DNA of 6,149 bases, taken from the NCBI GenBank assembly GCA_913053665.1, contig CAJXGR010000208.1:1-6149 (forward strand), given 5' to 3'. The translations under genes and the position numbers were made by a program. The notes under the pieces are model-generated. The model ran no database searches and was not told where the DNA came from. It saw only the letters and a list, made by a program, of their open reading frames with translations. Source of the stretch: an uncultured Spirochaetia bacterium. GTDB lineage: Bacteria; Spirochaetota; UBA6919. Of this stretch, positions 1 through 6,004 are shown one piece after another (positions within the stretch are counted from its first letter, which is position 1; the number at the start of each line of letters is the position of its first letter).

Positions 1-25
1 ATGACCCGTTTCTGTTTAAGAGATT

Positions 26-54
26 CTTCGGGGATGCTTCAGGGTTTCTTCAGG
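26..54. repeat. Three direct repeats CTTCRGG at 11-nt period
   Basis: The 7-mers CTTCGGG (26-32), CTTCAGG (37-43) and CTTCAGG (48-54) begin exactly 11 nt apart, separated by 4-nt spacers GATG and GTTT. A 7+4 arrangement at about one helical turn is the layout used by OmpR/PhoB-type response regulators, although the motif is not the Pho box. No gene could be assigned to this stretch, so the repeats may be regulatory, the tail of an upstream gene, or chance. Confidence 0.4.
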
Positions 55-56
55 CG

Positions 57-95
57 GAAAGGGTAGAACAGACAGAATGTCTGTTCTACCCTTTC
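57..95. terminator. Perfect 18-bp hairpin, terminator-like but without U-tract
   Basis: Positions 57-74 are the exact reverse complement of 78-95, leaving a 3-nt loop GAA (75-77). The stem is long, uninterrupted and contains a GGG/CCC block. Neither side has the T-run expected of an intrinsic terminator: on the plus strand it is followed by ATCAATCTGAAAAAC. It lies between the left window edge and the first gene, so it most likely ends an upstream transcript or protects its 3' end. A regulatory or repeat-derived palindrome is the alternative. Confidence 0.55.
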
Positions 96-171
96 ATCAA
101 TCTGAAAAACATAAAGAACCAAAGTTTTATTATCCTATCGGGAACTTGATTTTTAACGCCTCCTAAGTAAA

Positions 172-1038
172 ATGCAGACTGTATGGAAAAGTCACTCAGG
201 GTTGGAGTATAGAACTTTGAAAAAAAGCCTGTCTATCAGTGAACAAAAACTTGTGTTGATGAAGTTGAGGGCTGAATATTCAGAGTATGCAAAGAAGTTT
301 ACTGATAAAGTTTTTAATATAGAGGCCTTCGAGAAACGTCTTGGTGTGGCGTTTAATAATCGTTTTGATATGAATCGTTTTTTCTTTACAGAGATAAGCA
401 CTCTGGAACAACTAAAAGAAAAAATGGATGAAAAACTTCGTGATAAAGAGAATCCCTTTCTTGCCAAGGTCGATAAAATCCTGGAGGATAATGTAAAAAA
501 AATTGCCTCCTATCCAGATTATGATTTTCATTCCTCTGCATCCTACGAACTAAAGAAAATCCTGGGTGCTCTAAAGGAGTTTAACGAAAAAGAATATTTG
601 TGGGTCGAAATAATATTCAAATTGGAGAATGATAGTTTTTTCCTGAAATTAATGCATTACTTTCATAAAAATCTTCACTATCTGATTGGTGAAACTGGTC
701 GATCTTATGCCCCAAGGATTGAAGATCATGTTTTATTGCTGGATCGACCCTTTAAAGACACTAAAAAAGTTGAAATAGACGAGAAAAGGTTTATTAAAGA
801 AATTGCATTGTTTTTAAATGAACTTAAAACAAACTTGGTAGATATACTCCATGAGAATAAATTATCCTATCCTCATAAGGTTCTTCCAGAAGAAAAGCTT
901 ATACATATAGACGACTCTATTAAATATATGACTAAAGAAAAAATTATTAAATCAGTTATCAATAAGATAAACATTATTTTATCTGACTTTAGAATACATG
1001 AATTTAAAGGTCCAAAACGAACCACCAACAGGTCTTGA
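172..1038 (+). CDS. Hypothetical helix-rich soluble protein, family not recognised
   Basis: I do not recognise this 288-aa protein. It has no signal peptide or membrane segment and is rich in Lys, Glu, Leu and Phe. Charged amphipathic helices are likely at about residues 20-50, 75-115 and 200-275. It contains no cysteine. A central stretch (about 115-195) is less charged and includes aromatic clusters (YPDYDF, YLWVEI, HYFHKNLHY) and a GETGRSYAPRIEDH segment that may form the core. The start is uncertain: ATG 172 has no Shine-Dalgarno sequence, whereas an in-frame TTG at 217 (protein beginning MKKSLSISEQ, 273 aa) lies 9 nt after GGAG at 204-207. The next gene follows after 19 nt on the same strand, so the two are probably co-transcribed and may act together. 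No function can be assigned. Confidence 0.75.
   Translation: MQTVWKSHSGLEYRTLKKSLSISEQKLVLMKLRAEYSEYAKKFTDKVFNIEAFEKRLGVAFNNRFDMNRFFFTEISTLEQLKEKMDEKLRDKENPFLAKVDKILEDNVKKIASYPDYDFHSSASYELKKILGALKEFNEKEYLWVEIIFKLENDSFFLKLMHYFHKNLHYLIGETGRSYAPRIEDHVLLLDRPFKDTKKVEIDEKRFIKEIALFLNELKTNLVDILHENKLSYPHKVLPEEKLIHIDDSIKYMTKEKIIKSVINKINIILSDFRIHEFKGPKRTTNRS
204..207 (+). promoter_or_regulatory. Candidate RBS favouring a TTG start at 217
   Basis: GGAG lies 9 nt upstream of an in-frame TTG (217-219), while the first ATG at 172 is preceded by CCTCCTAAGTAAA, which does not pair with the 16S tail. If this site is used, the first gene is 15 residues shorter at its N-terminus. Confidence 0.4.
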
Positions 1039-1057
1039 TTGTTAAGGATACTATCTA

Positions 1058-1744
1058 ATGTCACCTCACTCCATTTATCAGATTGCTATCATCCTGTTTT
1101 TATTATCTCTAGTGGCATTGATTATCTTATTCACAGCAAGATACATTAAAAAAGCCAAGTCTCACCTATTAAAGAAACCCTTATCCAACCATTCAGACGA
1201 GTCGAGTGTTGGACTAGTGGAAGTTCCCGAGTCTGAGATTATAAAAAGAAACACCGAATCAATGGACTCTCTCAGGAATGTAATCAATGATATTGAAGGG
1301 TTTAACACAAAAGGTCATGATCTTGATAATGGATTTATCCAGCGATATTGGAAGGATCAGTTTTCATATTTAGAAACTCAGTTGGAAATAGATAAAGTCC
1401 TTATGATTAAGGTTTTAGAAAATGATGAATATAAGGTTGAGCGATACAATCATTTTTCTATAAATACCCTTAAGCATTTGGAGGATCAGCTAAACAAACG
1501 ATCCAGTGTATTAAATGAGTTAGTCCAGAAAAGGAAAAATCTATATTTCTCGGGCCCAGTAAACCTTTCGGGAGCCTTCTCTCTATTATTCGATGAAAGC
1601 GAAAAAAACAAGTTTTATCAACTTTATATTCTTCCCTTAGTAGATAAAGAGCAACTTAAAGGAATATTATTTCTCATTAAAGATGGCAAAAAACAGATTT
1701 CATCTAGCGACTTAAAACCTCTTCTAATAGGCCTTGAACTTTGA
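1058..1744 (+). CDS. Membrane-anchored protein with GAF-like cytoplasmic domain
   Basis: This is a 228-aa protein of unknown role. Residues about 7-28 form one strongly hydrophobic helix followed by a basic stretch (ARYIKKAKSHLLKK), which predicts a single N-terminal anchor with the rest in the cytoplasm. A polar linker (about 40-85) leads to a domain at about 90-225. Its pattern of alternating strands and helices, ending in a segment like YILPLVDKEQLKGILFLIK, resembles the last strands of GAF domains, which usually bind small ligands or mediate dimerisation. No output domain (kinase, cyclase, GGDEF or phosphatase) is present. ATG 1058 is supported by AAGGA at 1044-1048. It sits 19 nt after the preceding hypothetical gene, suggesting an operon. 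Like that neighbour it has no cysteine. The GAF assignment rests on pattern only and is tentative. Confidence 0.7.
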   Translation: MSPHSIYQIAIILFLLSLVALIILFTARYIKKAKSHLLKKPLSNHSDESSVGLVEVPESEIIKRNTESMDSLRNVINDIEGFNTKGHDLDNGFIQRYWKDQFSYLETQLEIDKVLMIKVLENDEYKVERYNHFSINTLKHLEDQLNKRSSVLNELVQKRKNLYFSGPVNLSGAFSLLFDESEKNKFYQLYILPLVDKEQLKGILFLIKDGKKQISSSDLKPLLIGLEL

Positions 1745-1763
1745 TTATAATCCTTGGGATAAA

Positions 1764-1785
1764 AAAAGGAATGGCTTTGCCTTTT
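1764..1785 (+). terminator. Weak stem-loop after the hypothetical two-gene unit
   Basis: AAAAGG (1764-1769) can pair with CCTTTT (1780-1785) across a 10-nt loop that includes a small GGC/GCC pairing. It lies 20 nt after the stop at 1744 and is followed by a T-rich run (TTATATTGTTATTTTTT). The stem is short and AT-rich, so this is only a possible intrinsic terminator. Confidence 0.3.
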
Positions 1786-1826
1786 AGTATTATATTGTTA
1801 TTTTTTGCTGATGGAATGATACATTA

Positions 1827-1908
1827 GACTCAATCTTTGAATCCTAAGGAAAAAGCATATAGTTTCTAATACCTGATCTTGATTGAAGCTTCTTTTAAGA
1901 TTGGGTTC
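1827..1908 (+). repeat. Long-range inverted repeat in the 187-nt gap
   Basis: GACTCAATCTT (1827-1837) can pair with AAGATTGGGTT (1897-1907) through a 7-bp perfect core and outer pairs that include G-T wobbles. The right arm can instead pair locally with ATCTT (1876-1880), enclosing the palindrome GAAGCTTC (1885-1892). The two pairings are mutually exclusive. The structure lies just upstream of the GlgD-like gene and could be a leader structure, but AT-rich sequence yields such pairings easily. Confidence 0.3.
1837..1863 (+). promoter_or_regulatory. Candidate sigma-70-type promoter for the GlgD-like gene and carA
   Basis: TTGAAT (1837-1842) and TATAGT (1858-1863) match the -35 and -10 consensus at 4/6 and 5/6 positions. 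The spacer is 15 nt, shorter than the preferred 17. Transcription would begin near 1870, leaving about a 60-nt leader before ATG 1932. It overlaps the left arm of the inverted repeat in this gap. Confidence 0.25.
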
Positions 1909-1931
1909 ATAAAATAATGACTTGATCATCT

Positions 1932-3083
1932 ATGAAAAAAATAACATTAATATCCTATCCTTCAGATCAATCCAATCTTCTATCTCTTTGCGATCACCAA
2001 TCCCGCTATGAGTTGATGATTGGTGGACGGTTTATGATTCTGGATTTTATTCTTAGTATAGGATTAAGTGTTCAAGTCAATGAAATAATCTTGTTGGAAG
2101 ACAGGGTCTCAGAATCTCTTAAGGCTCAGTGTGAGGATGAAACAACTTTTGCCCAATTCCCATCTATAAAAACAGAGGGGGTTGGCCCTGGGCCTTACAA
2201 TACATTCTTAATCAATCTACTTCAAAAGAATAAATCAGATTATATCCTTTTTATAAATGGTGATAATCCCGTGATAGGCGACTTACAGGAAGCGATTTCC
2301 AAATTACTAAGCGAGGATGTACCTTACGGGATCATAAAACTATCTTTTGGGAACAAGCCTCTCAATACCACAGAGCTCATTTTAATCAAAAAAGATATTT
2401 TGCTTGAGTCCCTAAGACTTCAGTTTGACAGGGCCGAAAGCCTTTTTTCCCTGATCACTGATTTAATAGAACTGTTGAAAAATGAGGATTCATGTATAAA
2501 ACGTGAAATATCAGGTTATTATCATCCCATCAATAATATCGTTGAATATTACAATAGCAATATGGAAATCATTAAATGGCTGAAACCTATGGCTCAATTA
2601 TTCCAGACCATCCCTCTAGGCAACATGATTCCTACGTTTTCCGGGGAAGGAATTATCCGAAGACAAGCTCAGGTCATTGATTCTATCTTGACCGATAGTT
2701 GTCAAATACATGGCGATGTCTATAACTCTATATTATTCCCAAAGGTAACTGTTTCAAAAAAGGCAAAAGTAATGAACTCTATTATCTTGCCCAACACGAT
2801 TATAGGCGAACGCTCTATCGTGACTCGTGCGATTATTGATGAGACCTTTGAAAGCACGATTAATCTGCCAACAATTGGGGAAGAGTGTGTCATTGGGAAA
2901 GAAGGTCAAAGCTCAAGGAATACAATCTATCCGAAAACTTTGTATAATGGGATCACATTGATTGGACCTAATTGTACACTTCCCAAGAGGGTAAAAATCG
3001 GTGCCGGATGTTATGTTAAGGGTGGAACAGACAGGAAGGAATTGAAAAAGAATAGTGTTGTAGAGGATTCTGAAACCATATAG
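1932..3083 (+). CDS. GlgD-like, probably non-catalytic ADP-glucose pyrophosphorylase homologue
   Basis: This 383-aa protein has the two-part layout of the GlgC/GlgD family: an N-terminal nucleotidyltransferase-like fold (about 1-235) and a C-terminal left-handed beta-helix of hexapeptide repeats (about 245-365). Family landmarks are recognisable. IGGRFMILDFILS (30-42) stands where GlgC/GlgD has PFGG-YR-IDF-LS, INGDNP (108-113) where GlgC has SGDH, and YYNSNMEII (206-214) where it has Y-EANM. The glycine-rich GG-G-RL nucleotide-binding loop of catalytic GlgC is missing: the N-terminus reads LISYPSDQSNL, as in GlgD-type subunits. A catalytic role is therefore unlikely. A modulatory partner of GlgC in glycogen synthesis is the best inference. 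ATG 1932 is the only possible start in frame (stop TGA at 1923), but no Shine-Dalgarno is visible. carA follows after 7 nt. Confidence 0.7.
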   Translation: MKKITLISYPSDQSNLLSLCDHQSRYELMIGGRFMILDFILSIGLSVQVNEIILLEDRVSESLKAQCEDETTFAQFPSIKTEGVGPGPYNTFLINLLQKNKSDYILFINGDNPVIGDLQEAISKLLSEDVPYGIIKLSFGNKPLNTTELILIKKDILLESLRLQFDRAESLFSLITDLIELLKNEDSCIKREISGYYHPINNIVEYYNSNMEIIKWLKPMAQLFQTIPLGNMIPTFSGEGIIRRQAQVIDSILTDSCQIHGDVYNSILFPKVTVSKKAKVMNSIILPNTIIGERSIVTRAIIDETFESTINLPTIGEECVIGKEGQSSRNTIYPKTLYNGITLIGPNCTLPKRVKIGAGCYVKGGTDRKELKKNSVVEDSETI

Positions 3084-3090
3084 AGGAATT

Positions 3091-4185
3091 ATGCTTGGAC
3101 AAATATTATTAGAAGATGATAGTGTCTTTATAGGTCAATCCTTTGGCTACGAGGGAGACAATCTGTCACGTATGGGTGAAATTGTTTTTAACACAAGTAT
3201 GTCGGGCTATCAGGAGATTTTGACCGACCCCTCTTACAGCCATCAGATTGTTGCCATGACCTACCCGCTCATCGGGAATTATGGAGTGAATCAAGAAGAC
3301 CTGGAATCCTCAAAAGTCCATCTGGCAGGCTTTATTGTAAGAGAGTACCAATCTAATTATTCCAATTTTCGATCAGAACAATCCCTCAAGGATTTTCTCA
3401 TAGAGCATAAGATTCCGGCTGTTGAAGGGATCGACACCCGTCGACTCACCCGTCATATCAGGGAAAAAGGAGCTCTTCGTGGTATTATAGCCATTGGCAA
3501 TTGGGATGAAGAGAAATTAAAAGATAAAGTTCGTAAATCCCCATTGATGGAGGGATTAAACCTTGTGGATTCCGTAACGACTCAAAGTCAATATGACTAC
3601 CCAGCTAATGGCAGAAAACAATATCATGTGGTGGCTATGGATTTTGGGGTTAAAACAAATATTCTTAGGATGCTAACCGAGAGGAATTGTCACGTTACCG
3701 TTGTGCCAGCCGCTCTATCGTCTAACAGGATTATGGCTTTAAGTCCTGATGCCCTGTTTCTTTCCAATGGACCCGGCGATCCAGCCGCTGTAGACTATGC
3801 TATTCAAACAATTAGTGAATTGATTGGAAAGATACCCATATTTGGTATTTGTTTGGGGCATCAAATCCTTGCGTTAGCTCTTGGGGCCAAGACTTATAAG
3901 CTTAAGTTTGGTCATCGCGGCGGGAATCATCCTGTTCAGAACCTTGATACAGGGAAGATTGAAATCACGTCACAAAATCATGGATTTGTAGTGGATCAAA
4001 GTTCATTGCCGAGTGACATTGGGGTAAGCCATATCAATTTAAACGATCAGACGGTGGAAGGGATACGCCATAAAAACTTACCTGTTTTTTCAGTTCAGTA
4101 TCATCCGGAGAGTTCTCCTGGACCCCATGATTCATCCTATTTATTTGATCAATTTATTGAGATGGTGAAAAAAACCAAATCCTGA
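3091..4185 (+). CDS. carA: Carbamoyl-phosphate synthase small (glutaminase) subunit
   Basis: CarA hydrolyses glutamine and channels ammonia to CarB, which makes carbamoyl phosphate for pyrimidine and arginine synthesis. The 364-aa length is typical. The N-terminal CarA domain (about 1-150) carries MGEIVFNTSMSGYQEILTDPSYS (28-50) and GIDTRRLTRHIREKGALRG (113-131). The class I glutamine amidotransferase domain (about 178-360) has SNGPGDP (225-231), the nucleophile elbow FGICLGHQ with Cys254, FGHRGGNHPV (273-282), SQNHGF (294-299), and QYHPE supplying His338 and Glu340. The catalytic triad is intact. The Shine-Dalgarno AGAGGA (3082-3087) overlaps the stop codon of the GlgD-like gene, so the two are almost certainly one transcript. 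CarB is usually encoded directly downstream, but here the next gene is on the opposite strand, so CarB must be encoded outside the window if the enzyme works. Confidence 0.97.
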   Translation: MLGQILLEDDSVFIGQSFGYEGDNLSRMGEIVFNTSMSGYQEILTDPSYSHQIVAMTYPLIGNYGVNQEDLESSKVHLAGFIVREYQSNYSNFRSEQSLKDFLIEHKIPAVEGIDTRRLTRHIREKGALRGIIAIGNWDEEKLKDKVRKSPLMEGLNLVDSVTTQSQYDYPANGRKQYHVVAMDFGVKTNILRMLTERNCHVTVVPAALSSNRIMALSPDALFLSNGPGDPAAVDYAIQTISELIGKIPIFGICLGHQILALALGAKTYKLKFGHRGGNHPVQNLDTGKIEITSQNHGFVVDQSSLPSDIGVSHINLNDQTVEGIRHKNLPVFSVQYHPESSPGPHDSSYLFDQFIEMVKKTKS

Positions 4186-4191
4186 TAATCC

Positions 4192-4224
4192 TTGCCACCT
4201 TGACGAAGGGATGAGAATTGGCAA
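4192..4224. repeat. Nested inverted repeat after carA
   Basis: TTGCCA (4192-4197) pairs with TGGCAA (4219-4224) and encloses a smaller hairpin, CCTT (4198-4201) with AAGG (4206-4209). It starts 7 nt after the carA stop. There is no T-run on either strand, so it may be a factor-dependent or 3'-end structure rather than an intrinsic terminator. Confidence 0.35.
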
Positions 4225-4230
4225 AAGTGT

Positions 4231-4326
4231 GTGGAAAATAGTGGAAACTGTGTCATCTATTACACACATTCTTTAGATAACAAGCCTTTTATCAGGCTAC
4301 AAGAGAAGTGTTCACTATTTTTCCAC
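4231..4326. repeat. Inverted repeat GTGGAAAATAGTG between convergent genes
   Basis: GTGGAAAATAGTG (4231-4243) is the reverse complement of CACTATTTTTCCAC (4313-4326) except for one extra base in the second arm, with 69 nt between the arms. The right arm lies within the last codons of the minus-strand MORN gene. A smaller stem, AGCCT (4283-4287) with AGGCT (4294-4298), sits inside and overlaps that gene's stop codon. The region could fold into a branched 3'-end structure shared by the two converging transcripts. Confidence 0.4.
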
Positions 4327-4546
4327 CCTCCCAATACACTTGATGCTTCAGACGGCCATTATTAGAATAGGATTTGGCTAAACCATTGGGTGACCCATCG
4401 CGAAATGGAATGATGTTATGAATGTGACCATCGTTATAATATTCTTTCATAATACCATGGATTAAACCGTCTTGATGAGGTATTTCAACCCATAGCTGAC
4501 CATCTTCAAAGTACTTTTTTTCAAGCTGTCTATCAAGAGTTTTCAT
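4292..4546 (-). CDS. Small MORN-repeat protein, YwqK-like
   Basis: This 84-aa protein consists of about three MORN_2-type repeats of 22-24 residues: KKYFEDGQLWVEIPHQDGLIHG (10-31), a second at 32-55 with YYNDGHIHNIIPFRDGSPNG, and a third at 56-77 with YSNNGRLKHQVYWEGGK. Repeats of the form Y-NG-L...DG..NG are typical of the YwqK group, often labelled antitoxin in databases, but no partner toxin is seen here. There is no signal peptide, cysteine or membrane segment. The longer start at 4552 is rejected because AGGAG (4553-4557) would abut it with no spacer; the ATG at 4546 has a 6-nt spacer and gives MKTLDRQ. It is monocistronic here, convergent with carA and divergent from rimO. Its function is unknown; MORN_2 proteins may act as binding scaffolds. 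Confidence 0.8.
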   Translation of the reverse strand: MKTLDRQLEKKYFEDGQLWVEIPHQDGLIHGIMKEYYNDGHIHNIIPFRDGSPNGLAKSYSNNGRLKHQVYWEGGKIVNTSLVA

Positions 4547-4552
4547 ATTCAT

Positions 4553-4557
4553 CTCCT
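4553..4557 (-). promoter_or_regulatory. Shine-Dalgarno that decides the MORN gene start
   Basis: The plus-strand CTCCT reads AGGAG on the minus strand. It lies 6 nt before ATG 4546 and directly against ATG 4552, so the downstream ATG is the more credible start. Confidence 0.75.
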
Positions 4558-4559
4558 AA

Positions 4560-4587
4560 TAATAAATGATTCCTTCTATCATTATTA
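4560..4587 (-). promoter_or_regulatory. Hairpin directly upstream of the MORN gene RBS
   Basis: TAATAAATGAT (4560-4570) can pair with ATCATTATTA (4578-4587) across a 7-nt loop, with one bulged base. On the minus-strand transcript it would sit 2 nt from the Shine-Dalgarno and could limit ribosome access or serve as an operator in DNA. It is entirely AT-rich apart from one G-C pair, so its stability is modest. Confidence 0.3.
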
Positions 4588-4662
4588 CAATCAATATCTA
4601 TGCCAGAAATCACAGGATATGGATATTTTTTAAGTATCTCATGGAGGTTACCATCATTTTAT

Positions 4663-4691
4663 TTGATAAACACAATACGATTCCCTTTACT
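4663..4691 (+). promoter_or_regulatory. Candidate promoter for rimO-pgsA
   Basis: TTGATA (4663-4668) and TTTACT (4686-4691) are separated by the optimal 17 nt and match the -35 and -10 consensus at 5/6 and 4/6 positions. Transcription would start about 14 nt before ATG 4712. It lies in the 159-nt divergent region between the MORN gene and rimO. Confidence 0.35.
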
Positions 4692-4711
4692 TTTAGTTAT
4701 ATTTAGAGATT

Positions 4712-6001
4712 ATGAAAAAAGTGTATATTGAAACCTTAGGCTGTCCTAAAAACTGGGTAGAATCTGAGAAGCTGATGGGTGACCTTGGCAATGTATCTGT
4801 CACCCAAAATCCAGAGGAAGCAAATACCATAATAGTCAATACCTGCGGATTCCTCCAGGCCAGCCGTCAGGAATCCATTGAAACAATCCTTGGCCTGGCT
4901 GAGTATAAGAAATCGGGTGATTGCGATAAATTAGTTGTATCAGGTTGTTTAGTAGAATCTCATGGCAGGGAGTTGGCGGAAGAGCTTCACGAAGTTGATT
5001 TGTTTTGTAAGACCGGAGAGCGTGAGAATCTTCTGCAATTGCTTCAAATCGATAGTACACTGGAAGATCATTATGATCGACGTTTTCTACAAAATACGTG
5101 GAGTAATTATCTAAAGATTTCTGAAGGATGTAATCATAAATGTTCGTTTTGTACCATCCCTCAATTCAAGGGAAAGTTAAAAAGCCGTTCCATAGAGGAT
5201 TTGGTGGATGAAAGTAAAAAGATGGTGGACAGGGGAGTCACAGAGATCACTTTAGTGGGTCAGGACTTGTCAAGCTATGGCTTCGACTTGAGTGGAGAAA
5301 ACCTGTCTGCTCTTTTGCGTGAACTGGTCAAGATCAAGAAGGTGAAATGGATCCGGTTACTTTATCTGTATCCCTCTCTGGTGGATGACGAATTAATTCG
5401 AGTGATCAAGAACGAAGAAAAAATAGCTAAATACTTCGATATTCCAGTGCAACACCTGGAGAATACCATGCTGAAAAGAATGAATCGATCCGGATCGATA
5501 GAAAGCTATCAGGAACTCATTGAAAAGATTAGAATGGAAATAGATCGTGTAGCCCTTAGAACCACATTAATCGTCGGCTTTCCGGGAGAAACTGAAGAGA
5601 GATTTCAAACCCTTTTGTCTAATATGAAAGACATTAAATGGAATCATCTGGGTGCCTTTGAATACTCCCCTGAAGAGAGTACAAAAAGCTTTTACCTGGA
5701 CCAGCACGTGGATCCTGAGATTAAAAAGCAAAGGCTAGAACAAGTGATGGAGCTTCAGGCACAAATATCTTATGACCTGTTAGAAGATAGGGTGGGGTCA
5801 GTATGTGACGTCTTGATTGAAGAAGTGATTCCTGAAGATGATGAAAATCCGGCTTATTATATAGGTCGAAGTCAGTTTGAGGCTCCTGAAATCGACGGGA
5901 ATATTGTTATATCATCCCTGGAGCCTGTAGGAATAGGTCAATATATTCCTGTTAAAATCATTAAAAGATCCGAATATGACCTCTTTGGAGGGCCAGCTTA
6001 A
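4712..6001 (+). CDS. rimO: Ribosomal protein S12 (Asp) methylthiotransferase RimO
   Basis: RimO is a cytoplasmic radical-SAM enzyme that adds a methylthio group to a conserved aspartate of ribosomal protein S12. The 429-aa protein has the three expected domains. The N-terminal UPF0004 domain carries cluster ligands Cys11 (ETLGCPKN), Cys45 (VNTCGF) and Cys79 (VSGCL). The radical-SAM barrel has C-x3-C-x2-C at Cys140, Cys144 and Cys147 (EGCNHKCSFCTIP), plus LVGQDLSSYG (181-190), YFDIPVQH (241-248) and TLIVGFPGET (285-294). The C-terminal TRAM domain runs from about 355 to 425 and ends in the family-typical YDLFGGP. GCPKN and the short TRAM tail favour RimO over the tRNA enzymes MiaB/MtaB. ATG 4712 gives the standard N-terminus; only a weak AGAGA precedes it. 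All six cluster cysteines are present, and pgsA follows after 44 nt. Confidence 0.95.
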   Translation: MKKVYIETLGCPKNWVESEKLMGDLGNVSVTQNPEEANTIIVNTCGFLQASRQESIETILGLAEYKKSGDCDKLVVSGCLVESHGRELAEELHEVDLFCKTGERENLLQLLQIDSTLEDHYDRRFLQNTWSNYLKISEGCNHKCSFCTIPQFKGKLKSRSIEDLVDESKKMVDRGVTEITLVGQDLSSYGFDLSGENLSALLRELVKIKKVKWIRLLYLYPSLVDDELIRVIKNEEKIAKYFDIPVQHLENTMLKRMNRSGSIESYQELIEKIRMEIDRVALRTTLIVGFPGETEERFQTLLSNMKDIKWNHLGAFEYSPEESTKSFYLDQHVDPEIKKQRLEQVMELQAQISYDLLEDRVGSVCDVLIEEVIPEDDENPAYYIGRSQFEAPEIDGNIVISSLEPVGIGQYIPVKIIKRSEYDLFGGPA

Positions 6002-6004
6002 ATA

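Noticed and set aside
3..149. Open frame from the left edge to TGA 147-149 passing through the hairpin
   Set aside because: It could be the tail of an upstream gene, but the translation looks like no known C-terminus and the 18-bp perfect palindrome inside it argues against coding. Another frame stops at 2-4 and the third at 64-66, so the true end of any upstream gene cannot be decided.
192..467. Minus-strand open frame of 91 codons
   Set aside because: It lies wholly within the first hypothetical gene on the opposite strand, has Ser/Phe-rich low-complexity translation and no family features; a shadow frame.
873..1064. Minus-strand open frame of 63 codons with a hydrophobic stretch
   Set aside because: It is antisense to the end of the first gene and the start of the second. 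The hydrophobicity arises from reading Lys/Asn/Ile-rich codons backwards, and there is no supporting RBS.
1771..1827. 18-codon hydrophobic ORF (MALPFSIILLFF...) as a leader peptide for the GlgD-like gene
   Set aside because: AAGGA abuts the ATG with no spacer, the frame overlaps a likely terminator stem, and the candidate promoter lies downstream of it.
4292..4552. Toxin-antitoxin module based on the YwqK-type label
   Set aside because: No toxin-like gene lies on either side: the neighbours are carA and rimO, both housekeeping genes.
4836..5060. Minus-strand open frame of 74 codons
   Set aside because: It is antisense to the conserved N-terminal part of rimO and has no family features.
4712..6001. 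MiaB or MtaB tRNA methylthiotransferase instead of RimO
   Set aside because: The GCPKN N-terminal motif, the 429-aa length, the YDLFGGP C-terminus and the position before pgsA all favour RimO.
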